From NCBI RefSeq assembly GCF_001619955.1, contig NZ_LQQO01000005.1:124001-188000 (forward strand): a stretch of 64,000 nucleotides of DNA, in the 5' to 3' direction. Positions 51,806 through 61,300 of the stretch are shown here, one piece after another. Origin of the DNA: Sphingomonas hankookensis. GTDB taxonomy: Bacteria > Pseudomonadota > Alphaproteobacteria > Sphingomonadales > Sphingomonadaceae. Below the pieces are notes generated by a model. The model did no database searches. It was not told the DNA's origin and saw only the letters and a list, made by a program, of their open reading frames with translations. Positions within the stretch are counted from its first letter, which is position 1, and each line of letters begins with the position of its first letter. Made by a program: the position numbers and the translations under genes.

Positions 51806-54658
51806 TTACTTGAGAGGCATGCGCACTGCCCGCCCGTCATAGACGAACGCCGTCGCCTTGTTGTCGGCAAAGTCCGGCGCGACCGCCTTGCCCGGCGTGT
51901 GGAACCGCACCGACATCGCGCGCTGGGCGACCATGCCGGGGAAGCTGCCCTGCCGCGCGCCGATGGTCAGCGTCTTCGTCGCCTCGCTCCACGTCACCGG
52001 GATCTGCGCCGACTGGCCCTTGCGATAGCCTTCGCTGAGGCCATCATCCTCGAACAACGTGTAGCTGCCATCCTTGCCGGTGAAGACGTGCAGCACATAC
52101 GGCCCATCGGGCTGTTCGGCGGTCGACTGCACCTCGGCACCGGTCGGCACGATCGATCCGGCGCGGACATAGAGCGGCATGGTGGAAAGCGGCGCGGCGG
52201 CGGTGATCGTCCGTCCGCCCTTCAGATACGCGCCGGTCGAGAAATCATACCAGTCGGCCCCGGCGGGCAGGTACACCTGCCGGCTGCGCGCGCCGAACTG
52301 CGTCACCGGTGCTACCAGGAACGCCGACCCGAACATATACTGGTCGTCGATCCCCCAGGTCTTGCGATCGGCGGCGAAGTCCATCACCAGCCCGCGCATC
52401 ATCGTGCCGTCGCGGTGCCAATTCTCGGCTGCCAGCGACAGAATGTAGGGCAGCAGCCGGTAGCGCAGGCGATCATAGGTGCCCAGCGCCTGATAGAGCG
52501 CCGGATCGCTGGCGCCGAGCTCATAGATTTCGCGGAACGGCGTCTCGCCATGGCTGCGGAACAGCGGGCTGAACGCGCCGAACTGGAACCAGCGCAGGTT
52601 CAGTTCCTTCCATTCGGCCAGATGCGCCGGGTCCTTCTTGGCATAGCGATCCTCGACCGCGAAGCCGCCGATATCGTGCGTCCAGTTGGGCACGCCCGAC
52701 ATCGACAGGTTGACGCCCGCCGAAATCTGGTCGCGCAGATCGTCCCAGCGCGACGCGACGTCGCCCGACCAGAGCGCGGCACTGGCGCGCTGGATACCGC
52801 CATAGCCCGACCGGGTCAGGATGAACGGGCGCACGTCGGGCTTCGCCTGACGCAGGCCATCCGCGACGCCCTCGGCATGAACCAAAGGATAGCTGTTGAA
52901 GAACTCCTCGGCCGGCCCCTGCGCGGTCGGACCCATCCGGTCCTTGCGTTCCTCGATCGACAGGTTCGAATGAATGTCCGGCTCGGTCGCGTCCATCCAC
53001 CATGCATCGAAGCCCTTGTCGACCAAAGCCTCCTTCATCTGCCGGAAATAGATCGCGCGCGCTTCGGGGGCATAGGGATCGTAGAAGGTGTTGAAATAAC
53101 CCTTGCCGACCCAGTCGCGTTCTTTCGCGATCAGGTTACCCTGATACAAATAGCCCTTGGCGTTCAGTTCCTGCGCGTTCTTCGTGTTCGGGTAGAATTT
53201 GGGCCACACCGAAATCATGATCCGCGCGTCCGAAGCATGGATTTCGTCGACCATCTGCTGCGGGTTGGGAAAACGTTCTCCGTCGAAGCAGTGGCAGCCC
53301 CACTGGTCCTCGGGCCAGTAGAACCAGTCCTGCACGATGTTGTCGATCGGCAGGCGGCGCTTGCGATATTCGCGCACGACGTTCAGCAGTTCGTCCTGCG
53401 TGTTGTAGCGCTGGCGGCTCTGCCAGAAGCCGTAAGCCCAGCGCGGCATCAGCGCCGCCTTGCCGGTCAGCGCGCGATAGCCGGCGATGACGCCGTCCAT
53501 GTCCTTGCCGCCGACATAATAATAATCGAGCGCATGGGCGACGTCCGACGACCACCACAGCGAATGGCGGTCGGGTGCGGGCAGCGGATCGTTCTGGAAC
53601 AGCGCGATATAGCCGGCATTCGGCTCCCACTCGATCCGGACCTCGGCCGCCTTGCCCGCGGTCATCGGCAGGTCGAAATTGTGGAACCACGGGTTCCAGT
53701 TCTGCCGCCAGCGGTTCAGCACCTCCTTGCCGTCGACGAAGACCTTCACATAGCTCGACGAATAGAGACGGAATTTCTGGACGCCGGTGACCGAAGGCAT
53801 GACGGTGCCGGTCCACACGACCTTCTGTGTCTGCACCGCATTGCCGGCGGTATTCTGTCCGGTGGTCGCGGCGACCGTCTGCGCCTTGGCCGCCGCCGGC
53901 CAGTTCGCCTGATCCTTGATGAACTGATAGTTGATCGTGGCCTCGGTCCGCGTCACCGCCAGCCGGTCGCCCAGATAATATTGCGCCTGCCAGCCGGGCT
54001 TGCCGCCCGACATGACCTTCATGCCGTCGCCGACCAGCCGATATGCCTGCGGATTGCCGAAGCGGGTGATGCCGTTATTGTCCCACAGCACGCCGTAATT
54101 CTTCGTCGACACGACGAACGGGATGCCGATGTCCATGTTATGCTGGGCGAGTTCGACGTCCTCGCCATTGTAATTCATCTGCCGGTTCTGGTGCTGGCCC
54201 AGACCGTAGAATCCTTCGTCGGTGCCGCGATTGAACTGCTGGCGGACGGCGACAAATGTTTCGCCACCGGCGGTGACCGGGGTGAACCCGGCACGTGGTG
54301 CTTCCTCCAGCGTCAGTTTGCCCGCCGCATCGCGGAAGCGCACCTGCCCATCGTCGAGGTCGATCTCGGCCGATCCGCCCGCCGCCTTCACCACTACCAG
54401 CCCACGCGTCTGGGTCACGGTGAAGTCGCCCGCCGGCTTCGCGGTCACCATCAGGCTGTCGGGCGTGTCGAGGCTGGCATCGGGCACCGCCGTCACGCGG
54501 AACCGGTCGGGACCATAGACCAGCACCCGCACCCGCTTGGCGGGGCCGGCATCGGGGGTGACGACCACCCCGCCCGGCACCTTCGCCACATCGGCGGCCA
54601 GCGCCGGGAGCGAGGCCGACAGGGCCAGCGACAACAGGGTCCAGCGAAGCGTCTTCAT
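51806..54658 (-). CDS. GH31 alpha-xylosidase with PA14 insert
   Basis: A 950-residue exported retaining glycosidase. The signal peptide is about 1-22 (ending LPALA). An N-terminal beta-sandwich is followed by a PA14-like insert near residues 270-355 (VQKFRLYSSSYVKVFVDGK), then the GH31 TIM barrel. The nucleophile is Asp556 in WWMDATEPD and the acid/base Asp633 in SGDVASRW. The PA14 insert and the domain order match the xyloglucan-specific alpha-xylosidase Xyl31A of Cellvibrio, which removes Xyl from the non-reducing end of xyloglucan oligosaccharides. ATG 54658 shares one base with the GH35 stop (TGATG). Confidence 0.9.
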   Translation of the reverse strand: MKTLRWTLLSLALSASLPALAADVAKVPGGVVVTPDAGPAKRVRVLVYGPDRFRVTAVPDASLDTPDSLMVTAKPAGDFTVTQTRGLVVVKAAGGSAEIDLDDGQVRFRDAAGKLTLEEAPRAGFTPVTAGGETFVAVRQQFNRGTDEGFYGLGQHQNRQMNYNGEDVELAQHNMDIGIPFVVSTKNYGVLWDNNGITRFGNPQAYRLVGDGMKVMSGGKPGWQAQYYLGDRLAVTRTEATINYQFIKDQANWPAAAKAQTVAATTGQNTAGNAVQTQKVVWTGTVMPSVTGVQKFRLYSSSYVKVFVDGKEVLNRWRQNWNPWFHNFDLPMTAGKAAEVRIEWEPNAGYIALFQNDPLPAPDRHSLWWSSDVAHALDYYYVGGKDMDGVIAGYRALTGKAALMPRWAYGFWQSRQRYNTQDELLNVVREYRKRRLPIDNIVQDWFYWPEDQWGCHCFDGERFPNPQQMVDEIHASDARIMISVWPKFYPNTKNAQELNAKGYLYQGNLIAKERDWVGKGYFNTFYDPYAPEARAIYFRQMKEALVDKGFDAWWMDATEPDIHSNLSIEERKDRMGPTAQGPAEEFFNSYPLVHAEGVADGLRQAKPDVRPFILTRSGYGGIQRASAALWSGDVASRWDDLRDQISAGVNLSMSGVPNWTHDIGGFAVEDRYAKKDPAHLAEWKELNLRWFQFGAFSPLFRSHGETPFREIYELGASDPALYQALGTYDRLRYRLLPYILSLAAENWHRDGTMMRGLVMDFAADRKTWGIDDQYMFGSAFLVAPVTQFGARSRQVYLPAGADWYDFSTGAYLKGGRTITAAAPLSTMPLYVRAGSIVPTGAEVQSTAEQPDGPYVLHVFTGKDGSYTLFEDDGLSEGYRKGQSAQIPVTWSEATKTLTIGARQGSFPGMVAQRAMSVRFHTPGKAVAPDFADNKATAFVYDGRAVRMPLK

Positions 54659-56292
54659 CAGCGGTACGTTCCCATGGTCACGCGCAGCAGCATCGGCTGG
54701 GCGGTGAAGTTCAATCCGTAATCGGTCTGGTCGCCGTTCATCACCCGGCGGGCGCGGAAGCTGCCGTCGTCGGCGAGCGTCCCTTCCTCGACCTTGATAA
54801 GCATGGCGGTGTCGCCCTTCGCCTTGTCCGCCACGTCGAACGACACGCGGACATCGGTGCCGGTGACGAGGAACTGGTCGGGCGCCAGTTGCAACACGGC
54901 CGCGCCGCCGACCGGTTGCGCGGCGGCGGCCGGCGGTTCGGCCTTCAGCCACGGCGAATCCATCGACCCGAACTGCCATTCGCCATATTTGGCCGATACG
55001 CTCCACCGGCCCATGACCCTGGTCTGTTCGGCATCCGGCGCGCCCTTGGCCGTTCCCCAGCCGGGATGCCGGAACGCCAGCGTCGCCCAGCCGCGCGCCA
55101 TGGGTTTCAGGAACCGGTATTTGCTGGCGAACGCCTCGATCGTCGCATCGTCCAGCGTCACCGCGCCCAGCGGATAGTTGGAATAGCCGGTCGCATCCAT
55201 GCCGAACGGCGCCCAGCCGATGCCGCCCCGCCCGATGGTCGGCCACAGGAAGCGCGCGAAGTCGGCGGCGTTGCCGGTTTCGGGCACCAGCAGCGCATTG
55301 TCGGGCCGCGCGTAGTGCTCAAGGAACTTCAGATAGTCCTTGGCACTGCGGGTATAGAGGTCGGGCGCGACCGCATCGATGCTCGGTGCCGCCGCCTTCC
55401 ACACATCGATCACCTGCCAATCGGGGCCACCGCTGGCGCCGCCCGACTTGCCCTGCGGCGCGAAGGGACCGCCGACCGCGGCGTTGACGTACATCGGCAG
55501 CGGCCACACCGCCTTCCCCGCCGCGGCGATGCGGTCGATGTAACGCGCGGTGTACCAGGCGTTAAACGCGGGTTCGGCATTGTCGCCATAGACCGCGGTC
55601 CAGCTGCCGGACTTGCCGGTCGCCTTTGCCAGTTCGGGCGGCACGTTGCCGGCGAACAGGCGGTTCGCCTCGGGCGAATAGTCGCGCGCCTGCTGGTACA
55701 CGCCGGTCTCGTTCTCCGGCTGGACCATGATGACATTATGGTCGGGGTCGTGGTCCCGCAGGTAGCGCATCAGCGCGACGAATGCCTTACGGTCCGCCTC
55801 GAACGTCGCCTGCCCATGCGGCGACAGCGCGTAATGGGTCTTGCCTTCCTTCGTCCGCATCCGCGGAAAACGGGCGTTGTTCGTCTTGACCCACGCGGGG
55901 ACATAGCCCGGCGAGGTGTTCTTCCACGTGCCGAACCATAGCAGCACCAGCTTGACGCCATGTGCACGCGCCTGCGGCAGCAGCGCGTCGAGATAGCTGA
56001 AGTCGAACCGGCCCTCGACCGGTTCGATCTGTTCCCACGCGACCGGAATCTCCAGCGTATTGGCGTGGAGCCGTTCGACCATCGGCCACACCTGCGGCAG
56101 CATGTCGGGATAGTTGCTGGAGTTGTTGGCCTGTACGCCCAGCATCAGGAACGGCTTGCCATCGACCAGCAGCGCGTGGCGGCCGTCCTTGCGGACCAAG
56201 ACCGGCGCGTCGCCCGGCTTCGCGGTGGCGACCGGCGTCGCGAGCATCGCCAGCGCCGCCCCCGCCATCGCCCAACTGCGCCACGCCGCCAT
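54658..56292 (-). CDS. GH35 beta-galactosidase (DUF5597 type)
   Basis: A 544-residue exported enzyme. The signal peptide is about 1-24 (ending ATAK). The TIM barrel carries the acid/base Glu195 in QPENETG and the nucleophile Glu338 in VPETGN. The C-terminal beta-domain (about 380-544) is of the DUF5597 type. This is the layout of xyloglucan-active Bgl35A of Cellvibrio, which removes side-chain beta-galactose. It is first in an operon with the GH31 gene (1-base overlap). Other galactosides cannot be ruled out. Confidence 0.87.
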   Translation of the reverse strand: MAAWRSWAMAGAALAMLATPVATAKPGDAPVLVRKDGRHALLVDGKPFLMLGVQANNSSNYPDMLPQVWPMVERLHANTLEIPVAWEQIEPVEGRFDFSYLDALLPQARAHGVKLVLLWFGTWKNTSPGYVPAWVKTNNARFPRMRTKEGKTHYALSPHGQATFEADRKAFVALMRYLRDHDPDHNVIMVQPENETGVYQQARDYSPEANRLFAGNVPPELAKATGKSGSWTAVYGDNAEPAFNAWYTARYIDRIAAAGKAVWPLPMYVNAAVGGPFAPQGKSGGASGGPDWQVIDVWKAAAPSIDAVAPDLYTRSAKDYLKFLEHYARPDNALLVPETGNAADFARFLWPTIGRGGIGWAPFGMDATGYSNYPLGAVTLDDATIEAFASKYRFLKPMARGWATLAFRHPGWGTAKGAPDAEQTRVMGRWSVSAKYGEWQFGSMDSPWLKAEPPAAAAQPVGGAAVLQLAPDQFLVTGTDVRVSFDVADKAKGDTAMLIKVEEGTLADDGSFRARRVMNGDQTDYGLNFTAQPMLLRVTMGTYR

Positions 56293-56465
56293 ACCGCCCT
56301 CTCCCGCTGGTCCCGTCGCCGTTTCGAGGATCGGTCGACCCGATATCCGACAGCGTTGTCACGTCTCTTTACCCACGATATCTATGTCATACAATTGGTT
56401 CTTAGCACTATCATGCGTGGCGACCGCGGACCGGAACGACCGGCCGCCATTCGGGAGGGATGTCC
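56293..56465. promoter_or_regulatory. divergent promoter region of the hydrolase island, with TGTCATACAA site
   Basis: A 173-base gap between the divergent GH35 and GH29 starts. It is richer in A and T at 56365-56412. The decamer TGTCATACAA (56385-56394), followed by TTGG, resembles GntR/FadR-type operators (TTGTATGACA on the other strand), placing it where both directions could be controlled. No regulator gene lies nearby. Confidence 0.4.
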
Positions 56466-58064
56466 ATGGAACGACGCCAATTCCTGCGCGGCACCGCCGC
56501 CCTTGCCGCCGCCGGGCCGGTCGCGGCACGGGCTGCGCCGCTGGCACCCAACTGGTCGTCGCTCGCCGATGGCTATGCGGTGCCCGACTGGTTCCGCGAT
56601 GCGAAGTTCGGCATCTGGGCGCATTGGGGGCCGCAATGCGTGCCCGAGGCCGGCGACTGGTATGCGCGGCAGATGTACGAACAGGGGCGTGGGCCGTACG
56701 ACCTGCATGTCCAGCGCTATGGCCATCCCGCCGATACCGGCTTCATGGACATTATCGGCAGGTGGCGTGCCGAGCGTTGGGACCCGGCGGCGCTGGTCAA
56801 ACGCTACAAGGCGGCGGGGGCGAAATATTTCGTCGGCATGGCAGTCCACCACGACAATTTCGACCTGTTCGACAGCCCGCATGCGTGGAACAGCACCCGC
56901 GTCGGCCCGAAGCGCGACATCATCGCCGGCTGGCGCGACGCGGCGCGGGCGGAAGGGCTGCGCTTCGGGGTGAGCAACCATGCGAGCCATGCGTGGCACT
57001 GGTATCAGGTCGCGTATAATTACGATCCCGAAGGGCCGCGTGCCGGGCAGCGTTATGACGCCGCGCGGCTGACCAAGGCGGACGGTGCCGGCAAATGGTG
57101 GGACGGGCTGGACCCGCAGGAGCTGTACACCGGCGAAACGCTGGCCGCGCCCGACGGCTTTACCACCAGGGCGCAGATGGACGCATGGGCCGGCGCGACC
57201 AGCGGGCGGTGGATGGAATTCGCACCCGCCGCCAATCCACGCTTCGTTGCCAACTGGCTGGCGCGGCAGAAGGCGCTGGTCGAGCGCTACGACCCCGATC
57301 TCGTCTATTTCGACGATTTCGGGGTGCCGTTCGGCCCGGTCGGGTTGGAGGCGATCGCCCATTTCTACAACCACGCCGCCAAGCGGTCCGGGCGTGCCGA
57401 CGTGGTGCTCACCGCCAAGCAACTGACCGCGTTCCAGCGCCAGGCACTGGTCGAGGATATCGAGCGCGGCTTTTCCGACCGGTTGCGCGCAGAGCCGTGG
57501 CAGACCTGCACCTGCATCGGCGAATGGCATTACAACCGCCGCCGCTTCGACGAGAAATCCTATGTGCCCGCGCGGGCGGTGCTGCAGCGGCTGGCCGATA
57601 TCGTGTCGAAGAACGGCAATCTGCTGCTGTCGGTGCCGGTACGCGGCGACGGATCGATCGATAGCGAAGAGGAGCGCATCGTCGACCAGATCGGCGCTTG
57701 GCTGCGCGTCAACGGGTCGGCGATCTATGGCACGCGGCCGTGGCGGACGTTCGGCCAGGGGCCGACCGACCTGGCCGGCGGGATGTTCAACGAAGGGCAG
57801 GTCGACAAGCTGGGCGCGCGCGACGTGCGGTTTACAGCGGGCGGCGGCGGGCTGAACGCGATCTTTCTGGGCTGGCCGGAGGGGCCGGCGACGATCGCGG
57901 CGCTGGGCACGCGCGCGGCGGGGCGGATCGAGCGGGCGACGTTGCTCGGCGGGGGGAGCGTGACGATGCAGCGGACGGTTGAGGGGCTGACGCTGACCCT
58001 GCCACCGGCACCGGCGGGCGCGATGCTGCCGGTGGTGCGGCTGGAGGGGGCGGGGTTGGTGTAG
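56466..58064 (+). CDS. GH29 alpha-L-fucosidase
   Basis: A 532-residue exported retaining fucosidase. The Tat-type signal ERRQFLRG begins the protein, so it is folded before export. The barrel has KFGIWAHWGPQCVPE, the conserved AVHHDNFDLFDS segment, and LVYFDDFGVPFG with Asp283 as the likely nucleophile. A C-terminal beta-domain (about 400-532) follows. ATG 56466 has GGGAGGG six bases upstream. It is divergent from the GH35-GH31 pair. Terminal alpha-1,2-fucose on xyloglucan side chains is the likely substrate, which is inference from the neighbours. Confidence 0.9.
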   Translation: MERRQFLRGTAALAAAGPVAARAAPLAPNWSSLADGYAVPDWFRDAKFGIWAHWGPQCVPEAGDWYARQMYEQGRGPYDLHVQRYGHPADTGFMDIIGRWRAERWDPAALVKRYKAAGAKYFVGMAVHHDNFDLFDSPHAWNSTRVGPKRDIIAGWRDAARAEGLRFGVSNHASHAWHWYQVAYNYDPEGPRAGQRYDAARLTKADGAGKWWDGLDPQELYTGETLAAPDGFTTRAQMDAWAGATSGRWMEFAPAANPRFVANWLARQKALVERYDPDLVYFDDFGVPFGPVGLEAIAHFYNHAAKRSGRADVVLTAKQLTAFQRQALVEDIERGFSDRLRAEPWQTCTCIGEWHYNRRRFDEKSYVPARAVLQRLADIVSKNGNLLLSVPVRGDGSIDSEEERIVDQIGAWLRVNGSAIYGTRPWRTFGQGPTDLAGGMFNEGQVDKLGARDVRFTAGGGGLNAIFLGWPEGPATIAALGTRAAGRIERATLLGGGSVTMQRTVEGLTLTLPPAPAGAMLPVVRLEGAGLV

Positions 58065-58090
58065 CGCCGCCCCTGCCTGCTCACCACAAA

Positions 58091-58173
58091 CGTCATCCCA
58101 GCGCAGGCTGGGATCTCCCGGTAACGAAGCGCGCACCTCGCCGCAGGAGACCCCAGCCTGCGCTGGGGTGACG
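58091..58173. repeat. intergenic palindromic repeat pair (CCCAGCGCAGGCTGGG type)
   Basis: Same family as 375-459. It lies behind the fucosidase gene and before the convergent GDH gene, where it could end both transcripts. Confidence 0.82.
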
Positions 58174-58198
58174 TAGGGGCTTTGCCTGCCGCCCAATC

Positions 58199-58284
58199 CG
58201 TACCCCCGCGCAGGCGGGGGTCCAGGGCGCCAATGGCCGACGTCAGCGACACTCACCCTGGGTCCCCGCCTGCGCGGGGATACG
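58199..58284. repeat. palindromic repeat pair (CCCCCGCGCAGGCGGGGG type)
   Basis: CGTACCCCCGCGCAGGCGGGGGTCC faces GGTCCCCGCCTGCGCGGGGATACG. It is a close relative of the one at 51714-51800, and follows the previous element after 25 bases. Confidence 0.82.
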
Positions 58285-58303
58285 TCGCGTGAGCGGGGAG
58301 CGA

Positions 58304-61300
58304 CTACCGCGCCAGCAACACCCGCGCCTGTCCCGCGATCTGTGCGAGCATCGCCGCACCTGCCACCGGGGCCTGCCGCGCACGATGCACCAGTGCCGCG
58401 AATTGCGCGACGCGGTCGCGATTGGCCTCGAGCCACTTCTCGACCGCCGCCTGCGGGTCCTTGCCGGCATTGCGATTGAGGAAGTCGAAGCGCAGCTGCT
58501 GGAAATCGCGCGCCAGGCCGGCGATCAGCAGCCGCTCCCACGGGTCACCGGTCTGGATACGTGCCGCCACCGCCTGAGCCCAGTCCAGCCCCAGCGCGAA
58601 GCCGAGATGGGTGAAGGCCAGCGTCAGCCGCGTCTCGTCCAGCTTCAACCGGCGGCCGAGATCGGCAAGGCCGACCGCCCCGTCCAGTTCGAACAGCCGC
58701 ACGACCTGTCCGGCCAGTTCCTGCGGCGCGCCGGCATCCTGCAACACGCCGGCGATCCGGTCGCGCTGTTGTGCCGCCTCGGCGCGGAGCAGCGAGCTGG
58801 TCTGTCCGGCAAGGCTCGCCACGCCCTTTTGCAGGTGCGCGACGGCATGGGCCGGGGTGGTGCCCGCCGGGAAGGCGCGCAGCAGGTCGGCGATCTGCGA
58901 ACGCACGCCGACCGCCACCTCGTCGAGCAGCGCGATGCGCGCCCGCTCCGAAATATCGGCACCCTCGATCCGGTCGTAGAGCGCGTCGATGTCGAACAGT
59001 CGTTCGGCGGCGACGAACATCGCCGCGATATCGGCCAGCGCCTCGCCCTCTTCCTCCGCCAGTTCGAAGACGTGCAGCACACCCAGCCGGTTGACGATGC
59101 GGTTGGCGAGCTTGGTCGCGACGATTTCCCCGCGCAGACGGTGGTCGAGGATCGCCTGTTTGTGGGTTTCCTGCATTTCCTTCGGGAAGGCGGCGAGCAG
59201 ATCGCCTGCCATATCCGGATCGGTCGCTAGGGGAGCGTGCTCGATCGCCTCCTGCAGGGCCAGCTTCACGCTGGCGAGCAGTACCGCCAGTTCGGGGCGG
59301 GTGAGGCCCCGCCCGTCCTGCGCACGGCGGACATAATCGTCGTTGGCGCTCAGGCCCTCGACCACGCGGTCGAGCTTGCCGGCGGCCTCCAGCATCTCGA
59401 TCACGCGGACATAGCTCGGGACCGCGACGGGGCCGTCATTCTCCATGACCGACAGCGCCAGCGTCTGGAGCCGGTTGTCCTCCAGCACCAGATGCGCGAC
59501 GTCATCGGTCATCCGCGCCAGCAGCGCGTTGCGATCGTCCTGCGCAAGGCGCCCTTCGATCACTTCGCGGTTCAGCGCGATCTTGATGTTCACCTCGTTG
59601 TCCGAACAATCGACGCCGGCCGAATTGTCGATGAAGTCGGTGTTGATCCGCCCGCCATGGGCGCTGAACGCGATGCGCGCGGCCTGGGTGACGCCCAGGT
59701 TCGCGCCCTCGCCGATTGCCTTGGCGCGCAGCGTCTGGGCATCGACGCGGATACGGTCGTTGGCCGGATCGCCGACGTCGAGATGGCTCTCGCTGCGGTC
59801 CTTCACATAGGTGCCGATGCCGCCGAACCAGATCAGGTCGACGGGCGCGCGCAGGATCGCGGAAATGAGCGCGGTCGGCTCCATTTCGCGCTCAGCGACG
59901 CCGAGCATCGCGCGGACCGCATCGCTCAGCGGGATCGTCTTGGCGGTACGCGGGAATACGCCGCCGCCCTCCGAAATCAGCGTCGGGTCGTAATCGGCCC
60001 AGCTGGAGCGCGGCAGCTGGAACAGCCGGTCGCGCTCGGTCCAGCTCGCCGCCGCGTCGGGCGCGGGGTCGAGGAAGATGTGGCGATGGTCGAACGCCGC
60101 CTTCAGCCGGATCGCCTTCGACAGCAGCATGCCGTTGCCGAACACGTCGCCCGACATGTCGCCGCACCCGATCACGTCGATCGGCTGCGTCTGCACGTCG
60201 ACGCCCAGTTCGAGGAAGTGGCGCTGCACCGAAATCCACGCGCCCTTGGCGGTGATGCCCATCGCCTTGTGGTCGTACCCGACGCTGCCACCGCTTGCGA
60301 ACGCATCGCCCAGCCAGAACTTCCGCTCCAGCGCGAGGGCATTGGCGACGTCGCTGAACGTCGCGGTTCCCTTGTCGGCGGCGACCACGAAATAGGGGTC
60401 TTCGCCGTCATGGATGACGACGCTATCGGGATGGACGACCTTGCCCTCGACGATATTGTCGGTGATCGACAGCAGCGACCGGATGAAGATGCGGTAGCTC
60501 TCCGTCCCTTCCGCGATCCACGCATCGCGGTTCGACGGCGCGGGCAGCTGCTTGGGGTAGAAGCCGCCCTTGGCCCCGGTCGGCACGATCACCGCATTCT
60601 TGACGCGCTGCGCCTTCATCAGCCCCAGGATTTCGGTGCGGAAATCGTCGCGCCGGTCCGACCAGCGCAGGCCGCCGCGCGCCACCGGACCGGCGCGCAG
60701 ATGGATGCCCTCGACCCGAGGCGAATAGACGAACACCTCGCGCCACGGCAGCGGCTTGGGCAGATTCGGCACCTTCGCGCTGTCCAGCTTGAACACCAGC
60801 GCCTCGTTGGCGGCGGGCGCAAAGGCGTTGGTGCGCAGCGTCGCGGCGACGACCCCGCGATAGCTGCGCAGGATGCGGTCGTCGTCGATCGCCGAGACCG
60901 CGTCCAGCCCCGCCTCGATCGCGGTATCGGCAGCGGTCACGCCCGCCTCGCGGTCGCTGCGCGACGGGTCGTGCGCGGCATTGAACCGTTCGATCAGCGC
61001 GGTGGCGACACCCGGCGCCCGGCGCAGCGCGTCGACCACGGTGGCAAGGCTGTAGCTGACCCCGGTCTGGCGCAGATAGCGGAACCAGGCGCGCAGCAGG
61101 ACGACGGCGGCCGGCGCGATTCCTGCCTCGACCGTCAGCCGGTTGAACGCGTCGTTTTCGGCACGGTTTTCCAGCACCGCCTCGATCGCTCGCTCGACCA
61201 CCGCCACGTCGAATTTCGGCGCGGCGCCCGACGCCACCTCGACCTCGAAGTCATGGATGAAGCTCTTCTCCTCATCCTCCAGCCGGGTCGGCAATTCCTC

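Noticed and set aside
54659-55246. N-terminal extension of the alpha-xylosidase
   Set aside because: It overlaps the GH35 gene in another frame; the signal peptide and start at 54658 fit an exported GH31 enzyme.
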